A stretch of 64,000 bases of DNA, from the NCBI RefSeq assembly GCF_039982735.1, contig NZ_JBDWXV010000011.1:62001-126000 (forward strand), in the 5' to 3' direction. The notes below the pieces were generated by a model, which saw only the letters and a program-made list of their open reading frames with translations, was not told the origin of the DNA and did no database searches. Position 1 is the first letter of the stretch, and each line of letters opens with the position of its first letter. Both the position numbers and the translations under genes were made by a program. Below are positions 17,761 to 26,122 of the stretch, piece after piece. The stretch is from Saccharospirillum sp039982735 (GTDB taxonomy: Bacteria > Pseudomonadota > Gammaproteobacteria > Pseudomonadales > Natronospirillaceae).

Positions 17761-19179
17761 ATGGTTATGAAACCTTATGATCTGATTGTAATCGGCAGCG
17801 GGGCCGGTGGCCTGACGGCGGCTTTTACTGCCCTGGGTTTTGGCAAACGGGTACTGATTGTTGAAAAAGACCGGCCGGGTGGCGAGTGCACCTGGTCGGG
17901 CTGTGTGCCAAGCAAGGCGCTGATCAATCAGGCCAAAGAGGTTCACATTGCCCGCAAATTCGCGACCATTACCGTTGATTCTGGCGCCATTCTTGAGCGA
18001 GTAAGAGCCGTTAGCGAGCATGTCTACGAAGAGGAAACCCCCGAAGTTCTGCAAAAAGCCGGGGCTGACTATGTGAATGGCTTTGCCCGCTTTATCAGTC
18101 CGACGCGGATTGAGGTAGGTGACAATACCTACGAGGGTAAGAAATTTGTGCTGGCAACGGGCAGCTCACCTTTTGTGCCACCCATACCGGGGCTGGACCA
18201 GGTCGATTACCTGACCAATGAAAACTTTTTTCAGCAAGCCACCTTGCCCGCTTCGGTCATCGTACTGGGGGGCGGGCCTATTGGAATGGAACTGGCTCAG
18301 GCGATGAACCGGCTTGGTGTCCAGGTCACGCTGGTGGAAATGATGCCGGAGATACTGTCGCGCGAAGAGCCTGAATTTTCGGCACTTATTCGTCAGCGCC
18401 TGGCGGCGGAAGGGGTTCGGTTTGAAGTCGGCACCAAGGCAGTTGGCGTCGAAAAAACATCTGCAGGTGTGCGACTGAACACCGAGAAAGGCTCCGAAAC
18501 CGGTGCCCTGGAAGCGGAGAACCTGCTGGTAGCCATTGGTCGGGCGCCCAATGTGAACGGCATGGGCCTGGAGGACATTGGTGTGGATGTCGACAAGGGG
18601 GTGACGGTCAATCAGCATTTACAGACCAGCGTTAAAAACATCTACGCCTGCGGTGATGTCGCGGGGCCTTATCTACTGAGCCATATGGCCAACTTTCAGG
18701 GCAAGATTGCTGCCATGAACGCCATACTGCCGATCAACCGCTCTGTGGATTACAGCCACGTCGCCTGGGCCACCTTTACTGACCCTGAATTTGCCCGTGC
18801 CGGGCTGACCGAGCAGGAAGCCCGGGAGCTGCATGGCGACAGCATTCGCGTCTACCGCTACGACTTTGCCAAGCTGGACCGCGTTAAGACAAAAGCCGGC
18901 GATGTTGGCCTGATTAAGCTGATTGTCAGCAGGCGGGGCAAGGTGCTCGGGGCTCACATCATAGGCGAACGGGCCGGTGAGCTGATTGCCGAGGTGCAGG
19001 TCATGAAAACCCTGAATCTAAATTTTGGCAAATTGCAGAAAGTGATCCATCCTTATCCTACTTACGCTGACAGCTTGCGTCAGCTGAGTCAGCAGGTGTT
19101 TCTGGATAACATTTTGAAACATCCTGTCGTGAGCTTCTTTCGTAGTTTAGGTAAGGCAGAAAAGCAGACATCCGAGTAA
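17761..19179 (+). CDS. FAD-dependent pyridine nucleotide-disulfide oxidoreductase
   Basis: A 472-residue class I flavoprotein disulfide reductase related to dihydrolipoamide dehydrogenase and mercuric reductase. The FAD fold begins LIVIGSGAGGLTAA, the redox pair is GGECTWSGCVPSK (Cys43, Cys48), the NAD fold is VIVLGGGPIGMELAQ, and IYACGDVAGP is the second FAD site. The dimer-interface end reads VIHPYPTYADSLRQLS where lipoamide dehydrogenases have HAHPT.SE, so the electron acceptor may differ. It does not carry mercuric-reductase C-terminal cysteines. The start could be ATG 17761 or 17767. It is followed by a clear terminator. Confidence 0.85.
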   Translation: MVMKPYDLIVIGSGAGGLTAAFTALGFGKRVLIVEKDRPGGECTWSGCVPSKALINQAKEVHIARKFATITVDSGAILERVRAVSEHVYEEETPEVLQKAGADYVNGFARFISPTRIEVGDNTYEGKKFVLATGSSPFVPPIPGLDQVDYLTNENFFQQATLPASVIVLGGGPIGMELAQAMNRLGVQVTLVEMMPEILSREEPEFSALIRQRLAAEGVRFEVGTKAVGVEKTSAGVRLNTEKGSETGALEAENLLVAIGRAPNVNGMGLEDIGVDVDKGVTVNQHLQTSVKNIYACGDVAGPYLLSHMANFQGKIAAMNAILPINRSVDYSHVAWATFTDPEFARAGLTEQEARELHGDSIRVYRYDFAKLDRVKTKAGDVGLIKLIVSRRGKVLGAHIIGERAGELIAEVQVMKTLNLNFGKLQKVIHPYPTYADSLRQLSQQVFLDNILKHPVVSFFRSLGKAEKQTSE

Positions 19180-19260
19180 GTGAACAGACAGACTTCAGAG
19201 TAAGAGAGCAGGGGCAGTCCCGGGGGTACCCGATGAGTCGACCCTGCTCCAACTGCTCCC

Positions 19261-19298
19261 AGCCCGCGTTTCCTTCCCCTTTTCGCGGGCTTCTTTTT
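19261..19298 (+). terminator. Rho-independent terminator after the flavin reductase
   Basis: AGCCCGCG and CGCGGGCT pair across a 16-base loop and are followed by TCTTTTT. It is placed 82 bases after the stop of the flavin reductase and converges on the end of the LysR gene at 19309. Confidence 0.75.
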
Positions 19299-19308
19299 GT
19301 CTGCAACA

Positions 19309-20265
19309 TTAGTTTTCCCGAAACGCATCCAGCAAGCCGGTACTGCCTGCCCGCTGCCGAATCCACTGGCGCACCCTCTGAATGCCGGCTTCCTGTCGGC
19401 GGCTGGTTTTGTAGGCAAAGTAGAAGCGGTCACCGGTGATCAGGGTATGGCAGGGCAGGCGAATCAGGTCCGGGTCTTCACTGGCGTTGTACATGTAGTC
19501 GTTGGTCAGGGCCAGGCCCTGGTGGTGCCGGGCCGCCTCCAGAGCCAGCAGCATGTGACTGAAGTGCTGATACCGGGCGTTTGCTGGCAGGCTTAAACCG
19601 CCTTCGGCCAGCCAGCGTCGCCAGTCGTCTTTCTGCTCTCCGAAGATGGAGTAAGTCGACAGAAGCGGGCAGCGCATCAGTAGTAGCGGGTCTATGGTGG
19701 CCGGTTCCGGTGTGTCAATCAGCCCTTCCTGATACAGATCACTGCACAGCTGTTGCCAGTAGGTGCGGCTGCAAATGGGGAACAGCCGCTCTGTGTAGAG
19801 CAAGTCGGTGGTAAAACCGCGCTGATCTTCGTGCAGGGTGATAAAGCAGTCGGCGACCCGGTCTGATAGCTGCGGCGACTCGTTCATCATTTCCAGTTGC
19901 AGGTCGATCTCGGGGTGCTGGCGTTGCAGGTAGGGCAGGTTAGGGATGAGCCAGCGAACGGCGAATGAGCTGAACAGGGCCATGCGCAGTTGAGTATCCG
20001 GCTTGCCCTGCAATTGCTCGCTGGCGCGCTCAATCTGCAGCAGGGCATTGGTTACCCCTTCCAGATAGTGCCGGCCGGGCTCTGTCAGCGCCAAGTAACG
20101 TCCCTGGCGGGTAAACAGATCCTCGCCAAGGTAGCTTTCCAGCAGGCGAATTTGATGGCTGACGGCGCTCTGGCTAACCGCCAGTTCATCGGCCGCCCGG
20201 CTGAAGCTGTTAAGCCGGGCTACAGCTTCGAAAACGGGTAGAGCTTTCAGGGGTGGTAACTTCAT
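19309..20265 (-). CDS. LysR family transcriptional regulator (GcvA-like)
   Basis: A 318-residue LysR regulator. The winged helix-turn-helix (about 6-65) reads LPVFEAVARLNSFSRAADEL and SQSAVSHQIRLLESYLGEDLF, and the effector-binding domain covers about 90-300. The pattern LPPLKALPVFEAVARL at the N-terminus fits the GcvA-like subgroup. It is divergent from the EamA transporter at 20422, with 156 bases between, so that exporter is the likely target along with the regulator itself. The effector is unknown. Confidence 0.85.
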   Translation of the reverse strand: MKLPPLKALPVFEAVARLNSFSRAADELAVSQSAVSHQIRLLESYLGEDLFTRQGRYLALTEPGRHYLEGVTNALLQIERASEQLQGKPDTQLRMALFSSFAVRWLIPNLPYLQRQHPEIDLQLEMMNESPQLSDRVADCFITLHEDQRGFTTDLLYTERLFPICSRTYWQQLCSDLYQEGLIDTPEPATIDPLLLMRCPLLSTYSIFGEQKDDWRRWLAEGGLSLPANARYQHFSHMLLALEAARHHQGLALTNDYMYNASEDPDLIRLPCHTLITGDRFYFAYKTSRRQEAGIQRVRQWIRQRAGSTGLLDAFREN

Positions 20266-20421
20266 CAGCAGGTGATCCGGCTAGTATCTAAAATACTAAT
20301 ACCATAAAGAAAATATCATTTTTCTCAATACTTGAGTGGCAATAGACTCCAGGCATGGATTGGGATCGGGCCGGTTGGCGCATTCTCTGTAGTCAGGATT
20401 TTCAATCGGGAGAGTATCGTC

Positions 20422-21303
20422 ATGCCGGGCAGAACCATCAACAGCGCAATCTGGTTGCTGGTCATCGGCAATGCGCTGGCGCTGGTCTCCGATGCGCTGA
20501 TCAAGTGGCAGGGTAGCGACGTCCCGATATTTCAGTTCATTTTTGTCCGTACCCTCTGTGCCATGGCCATCCTGTTGCCGCTGATGTCGATGATCGATCG
20601 TCAGCGGTTGTTTGCGGGCTGGCGCATGCATCTGATACGCGCCCATATCAGTCTGATGGGCATTGCCTGCATGGTGGTGGCGCTGGGTACTCTGCCACTC
20701 GCCACGGCGAATGCGCTGTTCTATGCGGCGCCCATTTTGGTGATGGTCATCGCGGTGGTGTTTTTTAATGAACGGCTGACGCCGCTGAGTCTGTTTGCGG
20801 TGATCAGCGGCTTTGTTGGCATTCTGGTTATCTTGCGTCCGGTAGCAATCAGTTGGAGCAGCCTCAGCGCGATTGGGGTTGCGTGTTCACTGGCGATCAA
20901 CATCGTGTTGATTCGCAAATTGCCGGGGGGTCAGTCGATGGTGCATACGCTGCAACTGACTCACCTGCTCATGCTACCGGCCGCCTTTTTATTAATGATG
21001 TGGGAGAGCGAGCCGTTCGACTGGACAATTCTGTTCACCGCCTTTGGTTCGGCGTTTTTCATTCTGTGCTACAACTTTACGGTGCTGATGGCCTACCGCT
21101 GGGTCGCGGCCAATGAAGTCACCAGTGCGGAATACACTGGCTTGCTCTGGGCCTTGCTGGGAGGCTGGGTGTTCTTCGATGAGGCGCCCGATCTCTGGTT
21201 CATCATCGGGTCGAGCATGATTGTGGTACCACTGATTCTGATTGGCCTGAAGGAACGCAAACGGGCCAAACTGCCAGTACGGCAGGGCAGTGTGACGCCT
21301 TGA
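20422..21303 (+). CDS. EamA/DMT family transporter
   Basis: A 293-residue inner-membrane exporter with about ten helices and two EamA repeats. The first helix contains ALALVSDALIKWQGSDVPIFQ, and the repeat motif appears as TANALFYAAPILVMVIAVVFFNE. I use ATG 20422, which follows GGGAGAG; an in-frame TTG 90 bases upstream lies in the promoter. It is divergent from the LysR gene at 20265, its probable regulator. The substrate is unknown. The stop lies 12 bases before repeat copy 2. Confidence 0.85.
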   Translation: MPGRTINSAIWLLVIGNALALVSDALIKWQGSDVPIFQFIFVRTLCAMAILLPLMSMIDRQRLFAGWRMHLIRAHISLMGIACMVVALGTLPLATANALFYAAPILVMVIAVVFFNERLTPLSLFAVISGFVGILVILRPVAISWSSLSAIGVACSLAINIVLIRKLPGGQSMVHTLQLTHLLMLPAAFLLMMWESEPFDWTILFTAFGSAFFILCYNFTVLMAYRWVAANEVTSAEYTGLLWALLGGWVFFDEAPDLWFIIGSSMIVVPLILIGLKERKRAKLPVRQGSVTP

Positions 21304-21315
21304 GTCGTGGGTAGG

Positions 21316-21527
21316 GCAAGTTTCGGAGTTCGGAGTCGTTACAGTGGCTGTGGCCCGCACCGACTACCTGGGGTGTCCCTGTGGGGTCGGGCGGTATGCC
21401 GCCCACTCAATCCATCCATGGAGCCTAGACCGCAGCCGAGGCGTCGGACCGATCCATACTGCGGACTACCTCACAGGAACACCCCAGGCAGCCGCTGCTT
21501 GTCAACTTAGCGAACTCCGAAACTTGC
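21316..21527. repeat. Structured intergenic repeat, copy 2 (perfect 17-base terminal inverted repeats)
   Basis: The ends are perfect inverted repeats: GCAAGTTTCGGAGTTCG at 21316-21332 and its complement at 21511-21527. Inner arms at 21367-21383 and 21472-21488 are complementary over 17 bases with one mismatch, but their sequence is unrelated to the arms of copy 1. The core contains a 27-base string (21409-21435, starting AATCCATCCATGGAGC) that is identical in copy 4 (56471-56497). It lies between the ends of two convergent genes, EamA and argF. Confidence 0.78.
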
Positions 21528-21537
21528 TTAGGCAATT

Positions 21538-22446
21538 TCACTCACTGCAGAGCAAAAACTCTAACAACGCTTTCTGTGCATGCAAACGGTTACCCGCCTG
21601 TTCCCAGACCACAGAGCGCGGATCGTCGAGCATATCCATGCTGACTTCTTCACCTCGGTGGGCAGGCAGGCAATGCATAAAGACAGCGTCTTTGTGGGCT
21701 TTATCCATCAACGCCGGGGAGACTTGCAGGGATTCAAACACCCGAATCCGGTCGTCGGCTTCCTCTTCCTGGCCCATGCTGGCCCAGACATCGGTGGTGA
21801 CCAGATGTGAATTCTGCACCGCTTCTACCGGATCTCGCAAAATGGTGACGCGGTCACCGGCTTTGGTCAGCAAGTCTGCCATGGGTTCAAACCCTTCGGG
21901 GCAGGCGATGTTCAGCTTGAAATCGTACAGCATGGCGGCGTTGATGTAGGAGTTGCACATGTTGTTGCCATCGCCGATCCAGGTAACGGTTTTGCCCTGA
22001 ATCGAGCCGCGCGCTTCCTGATACGCCTGCATGTCGGCCAGCAGCTGGCAGGGGTGGTAGTCATCGGTCAGGGCATTGATCACCGGCACCGTTGAATACT
22101 CGGCAAAGGTTTCGATTTTTTCATGCTCGAAGGTGCGAATCATCACCGCGTCGACCATTTGCGACAGCACGCGGGCGCTGTCCTCTATGGGTTCGCCCCG
22201 CCCAAGCTGGGTATCCCGCGGCGACAGAAAAATGGCACCACCCCCCAGTTGCATCATGCCCGCCTCGAACGAAACCCGGGTCCGCGTCGATGATTTCTCG
22301 AAAATCATGCCCAGCACCCGGTTTTTAAGCGGTTCGAACACCTCGCCGCGCTTGAACAGGCTTTTCAGTTCACCTGAGCGCTGAATCAGGAACCGCAGTT
22401 CATCCGGGGTGAGATCATTCAGGGTCAAAAAGTGCCTGACGGACAT
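21538..22446 (-). CDS. argF: Ornithine carbamoyltransferase ArgF
   Basis: A 302-residue cytoplasmic enzyme that makes citrulline from ornithine and carbamoyl phosphate in arginine synthesis. The carbamoyl-phosphate loop is SSTRTRVSFE (52-61), with DDYHPCQLLADM in the middle, WIGDGNNMCNS in the ornithine domain and FMHCLPAHRGEEV near the C-terminus. I start at ATG 22446 (MSVRHFLTL...), the usual family start; the 106 codons upstream in frame run through a palindromic repeat and look non-coding. It is monocistronic here. Confidence 0.94.
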   Translation of the reverse strand: MSVRHFLTLNDLTPDELRFLIQRSGELKSLFKRGEVFEPLKNRVLGMIFEKSSTRTRVSFEAGMMQLGGGAIFLSPRDTQLGRGEPIEDSARVLSQMVDAVMIRTFEHEKIETFAEYSTVPVINALTDDYHPCQLLADMQAYQEARGSIQGKTVTWIGDGNNMCNSYINAAMLYDFKLNIACPEGFEPMADLLTKAGDRVTILRDPVEAVQNSHLVTTDVWASMGQEEEADDRIRVFESLQVSPALMDKAHKDAVFMHCLPAHRGEEVSMDMLDDPRSVVWEQAGNRLHAQKALLEFLLCSE

Positions 22447-22994
22447 GGGTGGGTGACTCCGTTCTGGGGTTAGTGGTCCACGCCCAAGGGAGCCTGTAGG
22501 GCTTAGATGGATCGGCTGCGGAAGCGGGACGACGGCCCAAATATCCGCAAATTTTGAGCACATAGTCCCGCTATGCACTAAAAATTTGCGAAAAATTGGT
22601 CTCGCCGTCCCACTCCCTCGCTTCGATCCCCCTAAGCCCAACAGGCTCCCAAGCGGGAAAACCGTCAAGTTTACTGAAGCGGCTAGTCCAGAGCAATTGG
22701 AAGCCGCCTGCGATATTTGCAGTGATGTTTTGCGGGTTTTGTGAAAGGTCGGATCAGGCAACACGACAAGTGCCGGGTAGCTCTACCCTGTGCCTGGCAC
22801 GGATGGTTGGCTATTGCCTGGTTTAGATGAAAGCCGTTGAGCCAAATTGGGCTGGAAGTAGAGTGTGTCCGATTGAAAATGAGCAATTAAACCCTAACTA
22901 AGAGGGCAAGCTGTTATTGCCGCTGTCATCCCCTGTCGATTCAACAGGATTGGCGTACAATAGCGACATCTGAAGCAACCTGTGGGATGAAACC
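22447..22994. other. 548-base divergent spacer with a large palindrome
   Basis: The left part holds the near-palindrome at 22488-22650. The rest (about 22660-22994) should contain the grxD promoter; a TACAAT at 22957-22962 resembles a -10 element and lies 33 bases upstream of the grxD start. No credible gene is visible. Confidence 0.5.
22488..22650. repeat. 163-base near-perfect palindromic element
   Basis: The left arm begins GGGAGCCTGT and the right arm ends ACAGGCTCCC. Reading inwards the arms pair along most of their length: GGGCTTAG with CTAAGCCC, GGATCG with CGATCC, GGGACG with CGTCCC, CGCAAATTTT with AAAATTTGCG, and CATAG with CTATG close to the centre near 22570. It could fold into one long hairpin in RNA or a cruciform in DNA. 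Only one copy is in the window, and it is unrelated to the four-copy family. Origin as a MITE is likely but unproven. Confidence 0.65.
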
Positions 22995-23324
22995 ATGACC
23001 GACACCCTGGCGAACATCAAAGAGCAAATCGAATCCAACCCGGTATTGCTGTATATGAAAGGCAACCCGAACCAGCCCATGTGCGGCTTCTCTGCACAGA
23101 CGGTGCAGGCGGTGATGAGCTGCGGCAAGAAGTTTGCCTATGTTGATGTGCTGTCCAACCCGGACATTCGTGCCGAATTGCCAAAATACGCCAACTGGCC
23201 GACCTTTCCGCAACTGTGGGTCAAAGGTGAGCTGGTTGGTGGCTGTGACATCATTACCGATATGCACCAGAAGGGTGAGCTTAAAACCCTGATCGATGAA
23301 GTCGTTCCTGACGAAGAAGCCTGA
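22995..23324 (+). CDS. grxD: Monothiol glutaredoxin GrxD
   Basis: A 109-residue monothiol glutaredoxin that binds and delivers [2Fe-2S] clusters, usually with BolA-type partners. The active site is CGFS (Cys30 onwards) inside MKGNPNQPMCGFS. WPTFPQLWVKGELVGGCDI carries the glutathione-binding TVP-like loop in family form. The length is standard. ATG 22995 follows a TGTGGGAT stretch. MoeB/ThiF follows after 106 bases on the same strand. Confidence 0.94.
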   Translation: MTDTLANIKEQIESNPVLLYMKGNPNQPMCGFSAQTVQAVMSCGKKFAYVDVLSNPDIRAELPKYANWPTFPQLWVKGELVGGCDIITDMHQKGELKTLIDEVVPDEEA

Positions 23325-23430
23325 TCGGCTCAGTCTGAACCGCCAGTGGGTGACCAACAGGGTTGCCCGCAGATCTGGCCCGTTTCAGTGCAAGAAACCG
23401 GGTTTTGATCTGCCTAACAAGGCCCCTGCC

Positions 23431-24198
23431 ATGACTCAGCCGCCCGAAGAACTCACCGATCACCAACTGCTGCGTTACAGCCGGCACATCCTGTTGCCAC
23501 AGGTGGATATTGTGGGGCAGCAGCGTATTGTTAACAGCCGCGTACTTGTGCTCGGCGCTGGTGGATTAGGCAGCCCGATCTTGTTGTATCTTGCCGCAGC
23601 AGGTGTTGGTGAACTGTTGATTGCCGATGGCGACCGAGTCGATGAAACCAATCTGCAACGCCAGATTGTGCACCGCACCCGGGCCGTGGGTGAAAAGAAA
23701 ACCTCGAGCGCCCGAGCCACCCTGGCCGAGCTGAATCCCGACGTAAAGGTTACTGAGATTGACAGTCACCTCGATGAGGCCAGCATGCTCGCCTGGGCCC
23801 GGGGCTGTGATGCCGTGGTTATTAGCACCGACAGTTTCAGCAGCCGTTATGCCGCCAACCGGGCCTGCATGGCGCTTGGTATACCGCTGATATCGGGGGC
23901 GGCGATTGGGTTATCGGGGCAACTCAGCGTCTTTGATTTTCGGCGTGAGGACAGCCCTTGCTACAGCTGCCTGTTTCCCGACGGTCAGGATGACGATGTC
24001 AGCTGCGCCACCGCCGGCGTGCTGGGGCCAGTGGTAGGCATCGTCGGGTCAGTGCAGGCCGTTGAAACCCTAAAGTTACTGGCACAGTTTGGCGAGCCAC
24101 TGGTTGGAACGCTGCTGACACTGGATGCCACCGATCTTAGCTGGCAGCGGTTCCGGTTCAAGCGTCAGCCAGATTGTCCGGTTTGCCAGCAACGTTAG
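23431..24198 (+). CDS. moeB: MoeB/ThiF-type sulfur-carrier adenylyltransferase
   Basis: A 255-residue E1-like enzyme that adenylates the C-terminus of a small sulfur carrier (MoaD or ThiS). It shows the start LTDHQLLRYSRHILLPQVD, the nucleotide fold VLVLGAGGLGSPILLYLAAAG, DETNLQRQ with the conserved Arg, and two zinc CxxC pairs (CYSC and CPVC). VSCATAGVLGP carries the family's conserved cysteine. Whether it serves molybdopterin or thiamine cannot be decided, because no moa or thi gene is near. ATG 23431 is the family start; the 45 codons upstream overlap grxD. Confidence 0.85.
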   Translation: MTQPPEELTDHQLLRYSRHILLPQVDIVGQQRIVNSRVLVLGAGGLGSPILLYLAAAGVGELLIADGDRVDETNLQRQIVHRTRAVGEKKTSSARATLAELNPDVKVTEIDSHLDEASMLAWARGCDAVVISTDSFSSRYAANRACMALGIPLISGAAIGLSGQLSVFDFRREDSPCYSCLFPDGQDDDVSCATAGVLGPVVGIVGSVQAVETLKLLAQFGEPLVGTLLTLDATDLSWQRFRFKRQPDCPVCQQR

Positions 24199-24270
24199 TG
24201 ACACAGGTGCAAGCTCAGTAATAAGTTACTATTCTATAAGGCATTACCGGGTACGTGAGGTTTCCTTCCA

Positions 24271-24331
24271 CCACCGCCCTCTGCGACTGAACGCAGGGTG
24301 GCTGGTTGGTATCCCCGACCTGAACGGTCGG
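24271..24331. other. Two adjacent hairpins between moeB and yqgE
   Basis: CTGCG with CGCAG (extended by CCACCGCCCT and GGGTGG) makes one stem at about 24271-24302. CCGACC and GGTCGG make a 6-base perfect stem at 24315-24331. No T-run follows either. They sit in the 178-base gap and may act as a weak terminator or as leader structure of yqgE. Confidence 0.35.
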
Positions 24332-24376
24332 CGGTATTGAGTCGTCAGACGATCGTTTCAGCGCAACAGGAGTACC

Positions 24377-24955
24377 ATGATGGACACCCTCTTTCATAAT
24401 GACACCGGTTTGAGCCATCAGTTCATCGTGGCCATGCCCGATATGAGTGACCCCTGGTTTACCGGCACCGTTTCCTACCTGTTCCAGCATGATGATGAAG
24501 GCTGCATGGGGCTGGTGATCAACCGGCTGACGTCCATGACCCTGGGCGAAGTGTTTGAATCACTCGACATTGAGTGCGATAACGCCGACTTACTGGATCG
24601 CCCGGTGTATTCGGGCGGGCCGGTGATGCCCGAGCACGGCTTTATCATTCATCGCTCCAACGAAGGCCCCTGGAGCAGTACCGTCAACAACGGTCACCTG
24701 AGCATTACCACCAGTCCGGATATTCTGCAGGCCATCGCGCGTGGCGCCGGGCCTGAGGACTATCTGGTGTGCCTCGGGTGTTCCGGTTGGTCGCCGGGTC
24801 AGCTCGAAGGGGAGTTGAAAGGCAATGCCTGGCTGACCGTGCCGGGTGACCTGGCACTGATCTTTGAGGAAGGGCTGGAGACCCGCTACGATGCGGCTTT
24901 GCGCAGGCTGGGCATCGATAAAACCTTTCTCAGTGACAGTGGTGGTCAGGCCTGA
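24377..24955 (+). CDS. yqgE: YqgE/AlgH family protein (UPF0301)
   Basis: A 192-residue member of the UPF0301 family (YqgE in E. coli, AlgH in Pseudomonas). Typical segments are HQFIVAMPDMSDPWF, GCMGLVINRLTSMTLGEV, VYSGGPVMPEHGFIIHR and LGCSGWSPGQLEGEL. The molecular function is not settled; it has been linked to alginate regulation in Pseudomonas. Cytoplasmic. The start is ATG 24377 or 24380, after ACAGGAGT. In many genomes yqgE sits with ruvX and gshB, but here it does not. Confidence 0.9.
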   Translation: MMDTLFHNDTGLSHQFIVAMPDMSDPWFTGTVSYLFQHDDEGCMGLVINRLTSMTLGEVFESLDIECDNADLLDRPVYSGGPVMPEHGFIIHRSNEGPWSSTVNNGHLSITTSPDILQAIARGAGPEDYLVCLGCSGWSPGQLEGELKGNAWLTVPGDLALIFEEGLETRYDAALRRLGIDKTFLSDSGGQA

Positions 24956-25067
24956 AGCCTGACCATAATCCTTTACAATCGAGCTTGAACTCTGTTCTGC
25001 CTCAGGCTTGGCCGTTCCCGACCAAGCTGGTTCAATGCTGAATTAATCCCTACCGTTCGGAGTTGTC

Positions 25068-25805
25068 ATGTCCACCGCCGTCTCAGTCATGCCCAGTCTC
25101 ACGCTAGCGGGTATCGGGCAAGGCTTCTGGCGCCTATTGCCGTTGTCGATGTTTGTTATGGTGTTTGGCTTGGCATATGGCCTTGCCGCCGTTCAAACCG
25201 GCCTGACGCCCCTGCAAACGGTGTTTATGAGCTTTGCCGTCTTTGCCGGAACAGCCCAGTTTGCGGCACTGGAGCTCTGGGGAGGGCAGATCCCCGTTAT
25301 TCCGTTACTGGTGACCACCTTTGCCATCAACGCCCGGCATTTGCTGATGGGAGCCAGTCTGTACCCCTGGTTGAAACAGGTCCCGGCAACCCAGCGATTC
25401 GGCTCAATGCTGGTCTTGTCCGATGCTAACTGGGCGATGACACTGAACGATTGCCAGCGAGGCAAACCCAACCTTGGCCTTCTGGTCGGCGGAGGGATGG
25501 CGATTTGGGTTACCTGGATGGGCGGTACGCTGCTGGGCATGACCTTTGGCAATCTGATCGCCAACCCGGCCCGGTTTGGGCTGGATATGGTCATGGGCTG
25601 TTTCATGCTGTCGATGGTGTTTGGCGGTCGCAAAAGTCTGCGTATGGTGCTGGCCTGGTGCGTAGCGGCGCTGACGGCCTGGCTCGCTTACCGGTATTTG
25701 CCTGAAAACACCCATGTTGTCGTGGGCGCCATAGGGGGTGGTCTGGTGGGGTTGTTCTGGCTGGAGCAACCTGCGGAACTCAAGGCCGGGAGGGCAGAAG
25801 CATGA
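25068..25805 (+). CDS. azlC: AzlC family branched-chain amino acid exporter subunit
   Basis: A 245-residue inner-membrane protein, the large subunit of an AzlCD-type exporter (YgaZ in E. coli) for branched-chain amino acids or methionine. Family features are FGLAYGLAAVQTGL, FAGTAQFAALELWG, INARHLLMGASLYPWL and LSDANWAMTL. About seven hydrophobic helices are present. Its TGA overlaps the ATG of azlD (ATGA), so the two subunits are made together. Confidence 0.9.
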   Translation: MSTAVSVMPSLTLAGIGQGFWRLLPLSMFVMVFGLAYGLAAVQTGLTPLQTVFMSFAVFAGTAQFAALELWGGQIPVIPLLVTTFAINARHLLMGASLYPWLKQVPATQRFGSMLVLSDANWAMTLNDCQRGKPNLGLLVGGGMAIWVTWMGGTLLGMTFGNLIANPARFGLDMVMGCFMLSMVFGGRKSLRMVLAWCVAALTAWLAYRYLPENTHVVVGAIGGGLVGLFWLEQPAELKAGRAEA

Positions 25806-26110
25806 TGGCAACCGACGGTCTGAACGGACTCCTGGTCATTTGTCTGATGGGCGCGGTGACGTTGCTGACCCGTTTCGGCGGGGTGTTGGTGATGTCGGTG
25901 GTTCCGATCAATCCGCGGGTTGAAAGTTTCATTAACGCCATGTCGGGTTCGGTGCTGATCGCCATTCTGGTACCGGTGGCCGTGGAGGGAGATATGGCGG
26001 CGAGAATGGCATTACTGGCGACGGCGGCCGTGATGCTGGCATTGCGTCGGCCCATGCCGGCCATAGCGGCCGGCATAGCAGTAGCCGCCGGGTGGCGCTA
26101 CCTGATGTGA
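25802..26110 (+). CDS. azlD: AzlD family branched-chain amino acid exporter subunit
   Basis: A 102-residue membrane protein with three to four hydrophobic helices, the small partner of AzlC (YgaH-like). The family motif LTRFGGVLVMSVVPINPRVESFI lies near 22-44, and the C-terminal half is hydrophobic (VMLALRRPMPAIAAGIAVAAG). It overlaps azlC by four bases. It converges on the dienelactone hydrolase gene 12 bases downstream. Confidence 0.85.
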   Translation: MMATDGLNGLLVICLMGAVTLLTRFGGVLVMSVVPINPRVESFINAMSGSVLIAILVPVAVEGDMAARMALLATAAVMLALRRPMPAIAAGIAVAAGWRYLM

Positions 26111-26122
26111 CGCTGTTTTCAT

